The notes under the pieces: model-generated
Databases searched by the model: none
The model's input: the letters and a program-made list of their open reading frames with translations, nothing else
Told to the model about the DNA's origin: nothing
Position numbers and translations under genes: made by a program
Assembly (NCBI RefSeq): GCF_018446385.1
Contig: NC_055992.1
Coordinates: 98,598,947 to 98,662,946, forward strand
DNA from: Zingiber officinale
Lineage: Eukaryota > Streptophyta > Magnoliopsida > Zingiberales > Zingiberaceae
Direction of reading: 5' to 3'
DNA: 64,000 bases
Part shown: positions 32,199 to 41,739 of the stretch, piece by piece
Layout: every line of letters begins with the position of its first letter
How positions within the stretch are numbered: position 1 is the first letter of the stretch

Positions 32199-33268
32199 TG
32201 TTGGTGCGGTTAGCACTAACGATTTAACCCAGGTTTTGATGAATGACAAATCAGGTTAAGTTAGTCTGTTGTTGTCTAACACTCTGATCGAGTGTGCAGG
32301 AGAAGTTCGTGACAGTCGACGGCCGACCGGATGTCCGCACGGCCCGGCTAGGTCGATGTGTCGACCGGATAGGTCAGGAGAAGTCCGCGTCGACGGGCTG
32401 ACCGGACGCTTGGCTAGAAGTCCAGCTAGGTCGACGGGCTGACCGGATAGCTGGCGAGAAGTCCAGACGGGTCGAAGGGCTGACCGGACGTCTGGCAGGT
32501 AAGTAAGGTAAGTCACTAGAGGGGAGTGACTGCGAGGACGCGTTCCCGGGAAGGGAACATTAGGCGTCGATCCGGCTTAAATCCATTTCGGATATCTAAG
32601 TCGAGATCGTGACTAGATTCCGATCTCGAAAAGACGGAATCTAAGTCATACTCTATTTTACTAAGTCATACTTCTTATACTGAACTCATAAACTGTGCTA
32701 ACACTTTATTTTGCAGGATCTATTTGTCTCGGACTAACCTTGTTTTGCAGGAAAGTTGTTCGCTGGAAAAAGGTGGTCCGAGCGCCCTAGAGGCAAAAAT
32801 TATCCTGATCGCGCGTCGCCACTTGGAGCTCGTCTCACCAGGGCGCCCGGAAGGCATCCAGGGCACCCCGAGCATCATATAAAAGAAGGGTCAGAGGGGA
32901 GCTTCAGAACAACAACAAAAAGAAAAGTCTTCTACTGCTCTGCGCTTCTGCGGCGCTAACAAAGCTCCGACAATACGCTCCTTTTTTTTTCTTATTAAAT
33001 TCTTGTCGGTATTTGTTTTAATTTTCATTAGCATTCATTGTATTGTTTTTGTAATCATTATTTCAAATTGCTAGTGAATTGCCCAACGAAAGTACTCACG
33101 GAGTACGGGCCTTCGAGTAGGAGTCATCACAGGCTCCGAACGAAGTAAAAAACACCGTGTTCAGCTTTTCTAAGTTTTTTATTATTCCGCTGCGCTTAAC
33201 TCTTATTAACACTATTTTTCGAATCGATATTCACCCCCCCCCCTCTATCGACGTTTCACGATCCAATA
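32199..33268 (+). repeat. 3' LTR of element B (1070 bp)
   Basis: Uninterrupted copy of the B LTR, with its hairpin array at about 32300-32495, its promoter at 32842-32885, and a C-rich run at 33235-33243. It shows the original target sequence (TGCTAGTG at about 33069-33076) of the hAT found in the 5' LTR. Confidence 0.92.
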
Positions 33269-34116
33269 ATATGGTCACTCCAAACCTAGCTTTTATATCT
33301 GATATAATCATACTTGGCTTGTACTGTTCATTAGTAAGAAATTGCTCTTCAACAAAAGACGCTACAAAGGAGGAAGAGCATGCTTGATGATCATCACTTT
33401 CCCTGATGTGCAACATTGGTGTTCCTTTACATATTTTGTAATAGTGAACTCTACATCCACCCGACAACTATTCTCCATGCACATGATTGATTGAAGCAGA
33501 TGACTTTTACTTTATTTTTCTGTGTGTCAATTGGGTTATATCTCATATGTTTAACCATGACATATTTCATAAGTGCATTATTGAACTCTTGTCGAGACGA
33601 AAAAATCTATCCAACGCAAAATTTATGCTCATCTGTTGCCTCTTCAATTGACCTTTGGAGTAATTGAGAATTTATAATATATGGATCATCAATTATTGGA
33701 AACTCCTCCTCTAAGTCACTGTACTGCTCTGGGGGAATTTCATATTGTGTAACCTATATATCATTAGCTTAGAATTCTTGTACATCTATATTGCATTGTA
33801 ATTCCTCTTCAATTTGGGTATAATGCCCTTCTTCCTCACTCCAAGTAAGCTCAAAGTAATCATCAAGTATTGTACAAGGATTCAGAACTTCATCTTCTGA
33901 AATATTTGCTTCTTTATTTAGATCAAATGTCAAATTGTTGCTTATATTTCTATTTATGTTCTGCACACGACTATACTCAGAAGACGATGGAATATTTGTT
34001 CTAGATAATTCTCCTACATTTGCTCCATGTCCCATGTAAGAATTTGTATCAAGTGTATTCCATATCTCAGAGAGAATTTCTTTAGTAATATGATCACCCC
34101 TATTAAAAAATTGCAA
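33269..34116 (-). pseudogene. MULE transposase, N-terminal part
   Basis: The minus-strand frame begins with an acidic region (34116-33769, MQFFNRGDHITKEIL..., LTWSEEEGHYTQIEEEL). It continues through a MuDR-type DNA-binding domain (about 33680-33440: VGQIFSSRQEFNNALMKY, RYNPIDTQKNKVKVICF, W). It then gives SDIKARFGVTI at 33290-33274, which joins exactly across the ATATG target site to SYRKAYIARER on the left side of element B. Stops are present around 33780 and 33480. Confidence 0.8.
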
Positions 34117-35290
34117 ACTAATTTAGCAAAGTTATAACTACATAATAAGTGATGTTGTGCATACTAATTTAACAAAGATCAAGTAACTATCTATATGGTG
34201 TACATATTAGATTTTCATAATTTATCAATAGTTGTGACACAATTCAATTGATATGGACCTAGGGTTTGTAATTTTCCATAATTTCAAACACTTGAAAGGG
34301 TTGAGCAAGGAAATAGTATATATGGTGTAAATGTAAGTTTTAAGCAAAAATCATGCAAGACCTGATATAATCTCACATCAAGCTCATGTTGGGCCTGATT
34401 TGGGATAATATCAGACCCATGTTAGGCCTGATATGGGATAATATTAGGCCCAATGTGGACCTGATATCATCCCATAACAAACCCTCATTGAAGCATAAAT
34501 TCTGGTAGCATTGGACCACCACTTAGAGCCCTGAATAAGCAATGGATAGTACAATCTACCTCATTACAACACCAGAAAGTAACAACACATTCATTGGGTG
34601 TAATCAAACAACTTTAGGTCCTTAAGTGGGTTTTGGTCTAAACATATTTATGGACCTAGGGTAATTGGATTTATGCAAACTCCTCATCACTACGAAGGGT
34701 TAAACGAGGAGAAGGTACGTATGGTATCAAACTAAATTTTTTATCAATAAATATAGTGGACCTGATATGATTGCATATTAAGCCCAACGCCCTGATACCT
34801 ACCATATCAACCTAACATACATGAGCAAGGTCTAGCTAAAATCTAGCATCACAGTGGAGCACCTTGCAAGTGTTGTTGAATATTTATTATTCCCCAGACA
34901 TCGAATGAAACCACAAACACGATTTTTTTCATCACCCTTTGCTACCAAACTATAATATTTTTTTTACATGACAACCTTACAGTAGTAAATTTATACATAC
35001 ATCGCTAAATCTTTAACTGTCTTCTTCTACTAATTTCCCTCTTGCTACAAATTTGTTCTTCAACGCTGCGGTTCTTAACCGTTGTTGTCCTATGAACTCT
35101 TCTTTTGAAACTCTTGCTTTGTAATGCCGCCAAACATCACGAGAAGGTATAATAAGTGAAGGAGGTTCATGATCGTTTGAGGGAGAGAGAGGGTGAGAGG
35201 ACTTGCATACGACCCACAAAATGATTTTCAATTAAAAATGTGGCTTGGATACTTGGAAAATGGTGATTAACAAGAGGAGATTGGCGGGAG
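34117..35290. other. right non-coding arm of the MULE
   Basis: At 34370-34470 there are dyads of the TATCAGGCCCA/TGGGCCTGATA type. At 34530-34820 there is sequence related to the triplicated 685-bp unit (GCAATGGATAGTA, AAGTGGGTTTTGGTC). A minus-strand open frame at 35231-35013 (72 codons) has no recognisable similarity. Terminal inverted repeats were not found. Confidence 0.55.
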
Positions 35291-35308
35291 GGGTAAAAGG
35301 GAAACTTC

Positions 35309-35519
35309 ATTTTTTTGTTATGCACTATTTGGTATAAACAAAACTATAATACATCTTTTGGTAAATACTTAATTCTACCTATGCCTTTTGATAAATTATC
35401 ATTATTTTTTCATATCCTAACCATTATAAAATCATAATTGTTATATAACTATAGTGGCTGTAATCGTAACAATTACAATTTTAATGCACCAGATTTAAAA
35501 TATATATATATATATATAT
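35309..35519. repeat. left copy of 210-bp direct duplication
   Basis: The text from TTTTGTTATGCACTATTTGG through CTATAGTGGCTGTAATCG to a TA microsatellite recurs at 36901-37114 at roughly 85 percent identity by eye. Confidence 0.85.
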
Positions 35520-35594
35520 TTGATATGCTAAGCGACGCTTTGTGCGTGACCATGAGTGAAATTCGACGTGGGCTATCTGACATGACCAAAACTC

Positions 35595-35700
35595 AATTTT
35601 TTTTAATCTCTTTCTCATCTGCATGCAATAACTTTTCTCTCTCATTTTTTTTAATCTCTTTCTCATCTGCATGCAATAACTTTTCTCTCTCATTTGTATA
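35595..35700. repeat. tandem repeat of about 50 bp
   Basis: Two full units and a partial third of AATCTCTTTCTCATCTGCAT followed by GCAATAACTTTTCTCTCTC. Confidence 0.85.
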
Positions 35701-35779
35701 CAACAACTATAAAATTCTCATTTCTCTCTCATCTGATTGCATGCAGCAATCACGGTACTGTTAATTTTTAAAGGTGATG

Positions 35780-36810
35780 TAGCTGTTATAACATTGTAGC
35801 AGCTACTACACAATAGTTGCTACACGTTGTAGCAGCTTCAGTATAGTAGCTGTTATAACGTGTAGCAGTGTTAATAGGGCTGTAAACGAGCTGAGCCGAG
35901 CCGAGCCAAGCTTTGGGGTGTTCAAGCTTGTTTGATAAGGTAACCGAGCCGAGCCGAGCCGAGCTTAAAATGAACCAAGCTTTTGAAATGAGTGTTCAAG
36001 CTTGGCTTGGTTTATTTTTTATGAGCTTGAGCTTGTTTGAAGCTTGGCTTGAGCTTGGTTTGTTTAGATGTTATCAAGCTCTCAATTCAAGCTTGGCTTG
36101 AGCTTGGTTCGAGCTTGGTTCGAGCTTGGCTTGAGCTTGGTTCATTTAGATGTTATCGAGTTTTTAATTCAAGCTTGTTTGATTGTTTGAAACTTTTAGT
36201 TATTTGATTGGTTATTGAGCTTGGAAATTTAAATTTATTTATTTATTTATTTTATTTTATTTTATTATTTATTTAGCATATTGAAAAGAGTTTTATTAAT
36301 GAATATGGTTCGTGAACATTGTTCACGAACGTTATTCACGAACATTGTTCACGAACGTTGTTCACGAACATTGTTCACGAACGTTGTTCACGAACGTTAA
36401 CGAGCTGAACACATATGTGTTCAAGCTTGTTTGTTTAGCTTAACGAGCTATTCAAGCTTGTTTGTTTAATCAATCTTGTGTATATTGAACGAACATAAAC
36501 AAGCTCTTACCAAACCGAACACCAAGCTTGTTCACGAACGCTTGGTTCATTTACAGCCCTAAGTGTTATTGTGTAGCTACTATGTTGTAGTAGCTACTGT
36601 ACCGTTGGAGCAGCTACTTCATCGTTAGAGCAACTACTGTACCGTTGTAGCAGTTTCTGCACCGTTGTAGCAGCTTCTATATCATTATAGCAGTTACTGC
36701 CCCGTTGTAGCAACTTTTGTACCGTTATAGTAGCTACTGTACCATTATAGCAACTTCTGTATCGTTGTAGCAGCTACTGCATACTAATTGCTACAACGTT
36801 GTATCATCAT
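35780..36810. repeat. GTAGCAG minisatellite, split by a MITE
   Basis: Degenerate units of about 21-22 bp around CTACTGTACCGTTGTAGCAG occupy 35780-35874 and 36562-36800, roughly a dozen or more copies. GTAGCAGCTAC dyads recur inside the array. Confidence 0.8.
35875..36561. mobile_element. hAT-type MITE (687 bp)
   Basis: Terminal inverted repeats are TAGGGCTGTAAACGA at the left and, read inward from the right, TAGGGCTGTAAATGA. The 8-bp flanks are AGTGTTAA (35867-35874) and AGTGTTAT (36562-36569). It has no coding capacity. The interior has GAGCCGAGCC and GCTTGGCTTGAGCTTG repeats, a TTTA/TTTTA microsatellite (36235-36275) and a tandem 12-bp GTTCACGAACATT-like array (36308-36398). Confidence 0.85.
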
Positions 36811-36900
36811 TACCATAATAATTTTTTTGCATGTAATAATGGAGAGAAAATAAAATTTCATTTTAATTTAAAAAGAAAGAGAGGTACAACATTGTATCAT

Positions 36901-37114
36901 CATTTTTTGTTATACATCATTTGGTATAAATAAAATTAGAGTATATGTTTTGATAAATACTTAATTCTACCCACGTCTTTTGATAAATTACCATTTTTTT
37001 TTCATATTCTAACCATTATAAAATCATAATTATTATATAACTATAGTGGCTGTAATGGTAACACTAACCATTTTAATGCACCAGATTTAAATTTTATATA
37101 TATATATATATATA
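36901..37114. repeat. right copy of 210-bp direct duplication
   Basis: See the copy at 35309-35519. It ends in a TA microsatellite at about 37094-37114, only 150 bp from the stop codon of the WNK gene, so this copy may overlap the 3' end of that gene. Confidence 0.85.
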
Positions 37115-37264
37115 CACGTCCTTCTCGCTTTTAACCTTTAATAGTTTTCAACACTTGCAACAAATCAAAAACAAACTCAAAAAAGACAAATTACAATTCA
37201 ATGGAGGAGAAGCAAGTCACACCATACGGGCACTTCACCGTGTTTTCCTTTTGTTATCCCACAG

Positions 37265-38392
37265 TCACGCAATCTGCAGGCGAGCGGGATTGGCGGCGAC
37301 GGCCGACGAGCGCGGCCGAGGCTGAGGAACAGGTGGTTGAAGCATGGCAGCAGCGTCACAGTCGCCATTGTCATTGTCGAGGCCGAGGAAGAACGGGTCG
37401 ACAAGGAGCTCAGAGGCAGAAGGGCGAGCCGGAGGTTTAGCAAGGCACCGGTCGATGAAGGCCTTAACTTCGGAATCTTTGACCTTGTTCAGGGATTGTG
37501 GACGCACGCCGGCCATCACCTTCCGGAAGATTTTGGCGACGCTGTCGCACTCGCTGTAGGGGATCTCGCGCGTCACCATCTCCAGAACACACATCCCGAA
37601 GGAGTAGATGTCCACCAGCTCGGTGTAGTCCTCCTCGTACAGCTCCGGCGCCATGAACTCCGGCGTGCCCAGGATCGAGTGCGCCGTGTGGCTCTTCCCA
37701 ACGATCGCCGCGAGGCCGAGATCACCTATCTTCACCTGTGAGCGAACGGAGACAAGCGTTATTGTAGAAAAGATTTCAACAAATAAAGTTTTTTTTTTTA
37801 TTTTTCTAATTGTTACGAATTGGACAATTTGAAATCAGTCGGAACATATGAAATTTGTAAAAGGGTGATTTGGGGCAGAGGATCGAGCCTGGCCAGTGTT
37901 GCCATTGATGAACACGTTGGAGCAGTTGAGGTCTCGGTGGATAATGCACGGTTCGTGGTTGTGGAGGTACTCGAGGCCTTTCAGTATCTGGCGCGACCAC
38001 TTCTTGAGGGCTTTGATGGAGACATGGCGGTGTAGCTTCCTATAATCGCGGAGGTTGCCGGAGGTGCAGAACTCGGTGATGAAATTGAGCGTGTTGCCCT
38101 CCTCGTCCGTCCACGCTTTGTACAAAGTGATGATGTTCTCGTGCCGCAGCGATCGCAGGAGCCGCGCCTCGGCGAAAAGCCGATCCATCATCGGCGGATC
38201 CGCCGCGAATCTCCTCAGAAACACCTGGTTCCAAGCCACTTCGATTCCCTCCTCTTGATCGAAGCCACGGTACACCCGCTTCACGGAGCCTGAGCCAAGC
38301 AAGTTGTCGTATCGCCCGAATCGCCCAGTGGGATCTGTCTCCACGAACGGCTCTGCATCCTTGTCCGCCGGATCAGCTCGAACCAACGGCAT
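37265..38392 (-). CDS. WNK11-like protein kinase
   Basis: Plant with-no-lysine Ser/Thr kinase of 324 residues. Coding exons are 38392-37889 (168 codons) and 37735-37265; the intron is 37888-37736. Start [12 protein letters not shown]; an upstream in-frame ATG lies in a probable 5'-UTR intron and is not used. The glycine-rich loop GSGSVKRV (residues 33-40) holds Lys38, the WNK catalytic lysine. The usual beta-3 Lys is replaced (EVAWN, 51-55). Catalytic loop HRDLNCSN (152-159), DLG (173-175) and APE (197-199) are present. The protein is short, without the long C-terminal tail of other WNKs, as in the WNK10/11 group. That group is cytosolic and linked to flowering, ion and stress signalling in Arabidopsis. 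All kinase subdomains look intact. Confidence 0.93.
37736..37888 (-). other. WNK coding intron with GC donor
   Basis: The intron begins GC (CCAG then GCTCGA) and ends CTCACAG. The splice joins NGNTGQ to VKIGDLG in phase 0. No GT donor keeps the frame at this place. Confidence 0.75.
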
Positions 38393-38850
38393 CCTCGAAC
38401 AAAAAGTTGCACTGAAACACGAAAAAATCGCTCCTAAATCTCCGGAAAACCCTAAATCCGACGACGCCATAAACCCTAGCACAAATCGGTACCTGAGAGG
38501 CTGAAAGTAACGGGATCGCGATCAATAACTCGGGGATCAGATGAAGACAAAAACGAAGCAGATCACGAGGAAGTAGGATGTTCTCGATTCCTTGAGATAC
38601 AGATTCGTCGAGGCCATAGAAATCGCGATCAGCAGCCTGCGAAAAACCAATTAGCAAGATCTATACCACATCTTCGGGATCTAAACCCTAGATCGCGTTC
38701 CTCGCGCTTTAACCGGCAAGAAAAGAAGAAGATTCTCATGCGTACCTATCATAAAAGAATCCAGCCCGTAGCGGCGGTGGAGGGATCGAAGCAGGAGGCG
38801 AGCGCGCACACGCAGATGAAGAGAAACAGGGTGGCCGGTGGCGGAAGTAG
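38393..38850 (-). other. WNK 5' untranslated exons and two introns
   Basis: Reading down the minus strand, a first leader exon runs from about 38850 to the donor at 38745 (TAG then GTACGC). The acceptor is at 38637 (TTTTTCGCAG). A second leader exon spans 38636-38493 and ends at the donor GTACCG. An acceptor at 38412 (GTTTCAG) leads to the start codon 19 bases later. These splices are inferred from consensus and would need transcripts. Confidence 0.55.
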
Positions 38851-38873
38851 AAGATGCCAAACTATGGCGGAGG

Positions 38874-38885
38874 CGTTTTTATAGG
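38874..38885 (-). promoter_or_regulatory. WNK TATA box
   Basis: CCTATAAAAACG on the minus strand, about 485 bp before the start codon and about 30 bp before the presumed transcription start near 38850. Confidence 0.6.
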
Positions 38886-39693
38886 GCACGGCGCAGGTTT
38901 TGAAATTGACCGAGTTTTTTTTTCCCGAAATATTCTAAAACGGTTTTAAAATTATTTTTATTTCCATAATGATCTAATAATTTAATTATAGTATTTATGA
39001 AATCATAGCTAATTATGTTATTTTATATGGAATAAGATAAAATATGAAAGTGGGCTCCATTGTTTTTGAATGGTCCTTTTTTGAGTTTTTTTCTTGTTTT
39101 TTTAAGTTTAAAGACGATATGTTTTACATCCAGAATTATTAATTATTTTAAAAATCAAGAGTTTATATTTTTAAATCATTATAAGTTATAACGCTTTAAT
39201 TCAATCCTAACGATTTAATAAAAAAAATAATCAGAAGGATGCTCATTTCATCCTTATCCGTTATTTAAAAAGATTAGATTGACTATTCAATCCAACTTAT
39301 GCAATACTTGCAATCCTCTAATAATTCATGTGTATATATGTGTAATATAATACATAATTAAATAAGGATAAAAAAGATTCTTAATAGTATTTTACAGTTA
39401 ATCTTGAACTCTTGATTGATTAATGAAAACAATTTTTAATAATCACAACTTAACCTAGAATTTTATATTTCTGATTGATTAATAAAAAAAATTAAAAATA
39501 CATTATAATTGATATTTGAACTTTAGATATTTGATTGATCTTTATAAATTACTAATAAAATTTTGAATTTTATCAAATTAATCGTGTGAGAGTTAGTTAG
39601 AAATGGAGGCATATTTTTAATATAGTTAAAGAGTAAAATTGCTATAAATATAGATTTGATTTTAAAAAATCGAGTATATTATTGAATAATAAT
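38886..39693. other. intergenic AT-rich region
   Basis: Contains the upstream WNK promoter and then AT-rich DNA with repeated TTGATTGATTAAT words (about 39400-39540). No gene or transposon end is recognised. It ends with AATAT (39694-39698), the target-site copy of copia D. Confidence 0.6.
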
Positions 39694-39698
39694 AATAT

Positions 39699-39942
39699 TG
39701 TTATAAAATTATATAAGTAATTGTATATGAAAAAGAAATATTATTAACCTTTTCTCTTTTTCCTCTTTCTTTCTTACTCATTAAAATGAATATATATATA
39801 TGTATTTATAGGTACATAATCATATTGAAACTCCTCATGAATTTATATAACTTAGGAGTTTAAAAGATGATAGGATTTGTAGATGAGGGAGTTTATGAAA
39901 TCATTGGGGGTTATAGACATCCACATAATTTATTTTACAACA
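39699..39942 (-). repeat. 3' LTR of copia D
   Basis: In the sense direction it starts TGTTGTAAAATAAATTATGT. Next to it (39943-39952) is the polypurine tract AAGGGAGAG on the minus strand. Closely similar to 47173-47412. Confidence 0.9.
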
Positions 39943-41075
39943 CTCTCCCTTGGATGTCCATAATTAAGGAATCCGCCTCATTAAAATCTTACTAGGAAAA
40001 ACCCAATGGGAAAAAAAACCTAGTAAGGAAAAAGGGTACGTCATTCTGTAACTGTATCACTATAAATTTACCAGACAATATAATATGGTATAGTGAAAAT
40101 TTACTCTCTTATTTGAAATATCATTTGAGATCTCTGTACCGCCGCATTCCAATACCATGTACTAATTTCTTAAATATTGTTGTAGGTAATGCTTTAATAA
40201 ATAAATCTGTCAAATTATTGCTAGAGCGAATCTGTTGAACTTTAATATCACCATTCTTTTGTAGATCATAAGTGAAGAAGAGCTTTGATGAAATATGTTT
40301 TATTCTATTCCCTTTGATGTTACCCTTCCTTTAATTGAGCTATACATGTCGCATTGTCTTCATATAATATTGTTGGAATTTCCTTATTAGTAGCTAAACC
40401 ACATTTTTCCTTGATATGTTGAATCATTAATCTCAACCAAACACATTCCCGACTGGCTTCATGTATTGCAAGTATTTCAGAATAATTCGATGATGTAGCG
40501 GCTATGGTTTATTTGATAGATCTCCAAGATATAGTTGTTCCACCATATATAAATAAATAACCAGTCTGAGATCGACATTTATGTGGATCAGATAAATATC
40601 CTGCATTTGCATAACCAATTAACTCTGAAGTAGACATATTAGAATAAAATAAGCTCAAATCGATGATACCTTGAAGATACCTAAATATATGTTTAATTCC
40701 ATTCCAATGTCTACGTGTTGGAGAAGAACTATATCTTGCTAATAAATTTACAGCAAATGCTATATCTGGTATTGTATTATTAGCAAGATACATTAATGCA
40801 CCAATTGCACTTAAATATGGTACTTCAAGACCAAGCAGTTCTTCACCATTTTCACTAGGTTGAAAATGATCTTTGTGTTGGTGTAACCTTATGTCAAGGT
40901 TGACCTGGGTGACCCGACTCGAGTTGACCTGACTCGAGGTATATTTTGATGTTTGACAAGAATGGAGAAGTTACACTTTGATGTTTGACAAGAATAGGAA
41001 CTTGGGGGATTGTGGGTGCAACCTTTGGTCAAGGTTGACCTGATTGACCCGACTTGAGTTGACCTGATTCGGGAA

Positions 41076-41305
41076 AAGTCCAAGTATGGAGACTTGGCAC
41101 GGAAAAGTCCAAGTATGGAGACTTGGCACGGAAAAGTCCAAGCAAGGAGCTTGGCACGGGAAAAGTCCAAGTATGGAGACTTGGCACGGAAAAGTCCAAG
41201 CAGGGAGCTTGGCACGGGAAAAGTCCAAGTATGGAGACTTAGCACGGAAAAGTCCAAGTAGGGAGCTTGGCACGGGAAAAGTCCAAGTATGGAAGCTTGG
41301 CATGG
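41076..41305 (+). repeat. hairpin minisatellite 1 of the solo LTR
   Basis: Units of 26-31 bp read AAAAGTCCAAGTATGGAG plus ACTTGGCACGG. They alternate between stem CCAAGT/ACTTGG (41080-41085 and 41092-41097) and stem CCAAGC/GCTTGG (41138-41143 and 41149-41154), eight or nine copies. Confidence 0.88.
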
Positions 41306-41309
41306 GAGG

Positions 41310-41720
41310 TCAGAGAGGGCTCGGTAGCTCGTTCTCTGGACTGGATGGAGTCGGAGAGGGCTTGGTAGCTCGTTCTCCGGACTAGATCAGAGGGCCTGTA
41401 GCTCGTTCTCGATGGATGGAGTCTGAGAGGGCTCGTGTAGCTCGCTCTCCTGGACTAGGCCGAGAGGGCTCGGTAGCTGCTCTCGGACCGGATGGAGTCG
41501 AGAGGGTTCGTAGCTCATTCTCCGGATTAGGTCGAGAGGGCTCGGTAGCTCGCTCGGACCGAACGAAGTCGGAGAGGGCTCGGTAGCTCGTTCTCCGGAC
41601 TAGATCGAGAGAGCTCTGTAGGTTCTCTGGACCGGACGTGAAGTCGGGGCTCGGTAGCTCGTTCTCGGACTAGGTCAAAGAGGGCTCGAGCTCATTCTCT
41701 AGACCAGAAGACGTTAGGGT
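41310..41720 (+). repeat. minisatellite 2 of the solo LTR
   Basis: About ten degenerate units of GAGAGGGCTCGGTAGCTCG followed by TTCTCCGGACTAGATC, with GGAGA/TCTCC pairing within a unit. Confidence 0.85.
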
Positions 41721-41739
41721 TTAGGTTGGGAAGCTCAAA

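Larger units (their letters stand above)
19914..33268 (+). mobile_element. Sirevirus-like element B, Gag-only, with nested insertions
   Basis: An LTR retrotransposon flanked by a perfect 5-bp duplication ATATG (19909-19913 and 33269-33273). 5' LTR 19914-24847 (swollen by a hAT element), primer site 24850-24861, gag 25092-26771, 3' LTR 32199-33268. Without the hAT and element C it is about 5.4 kb. No pol is recognisable. It landed inside the MULE transposase gene. The 3' LTR terminus is TA instead of CA. Confidence 0.9.
14502..35290. mobile_element. Mutator-like element with Ulp1 gene, split by insertions
   Basis: The host element has two convergent genes: a Ulp1-type protease on the plus strand at its left and a MuDR transposase on the minus strand at its right. 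This layout matches the Ulp-carrying (Kaonashi type) MULEs known from plants. The left end is cut by the outer copia LTR, and the right end is not precisely defined (about 35290). I could not identify terminal inverted repeats. Element B (19914-33268) interrupts the transposase gene. Confidence 0.7.

Noticed and set aside
35013-35231. 72-codon minus-strand frame near the right end of the MULE
   Set aside because: No recognisable domain, no conserved start context, AT-rich surroundings; kept only as a remark in the MULE arm.
37337-37741. 134-codon plus-strand frame
   Set aside because: It is antisense to the second WNK exon and mirrors its codon pattern; no independent similarity.
38393-38482. 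Upstream start for the WNK protein, adding 30 residues
   Set aside because: The region looks like a 5'-UTR intron with donor at 38492 and acceptor at 38412, and WNK11-type proteins start at the MP(L/S)V position.
40889-41385. Open frames on both strands with repeating peptide units
   Set aside because: They are produced by the 26-31 bp minisatellite of the solo LTR, whose units are free of stops; there is no start context, domain or conservation.
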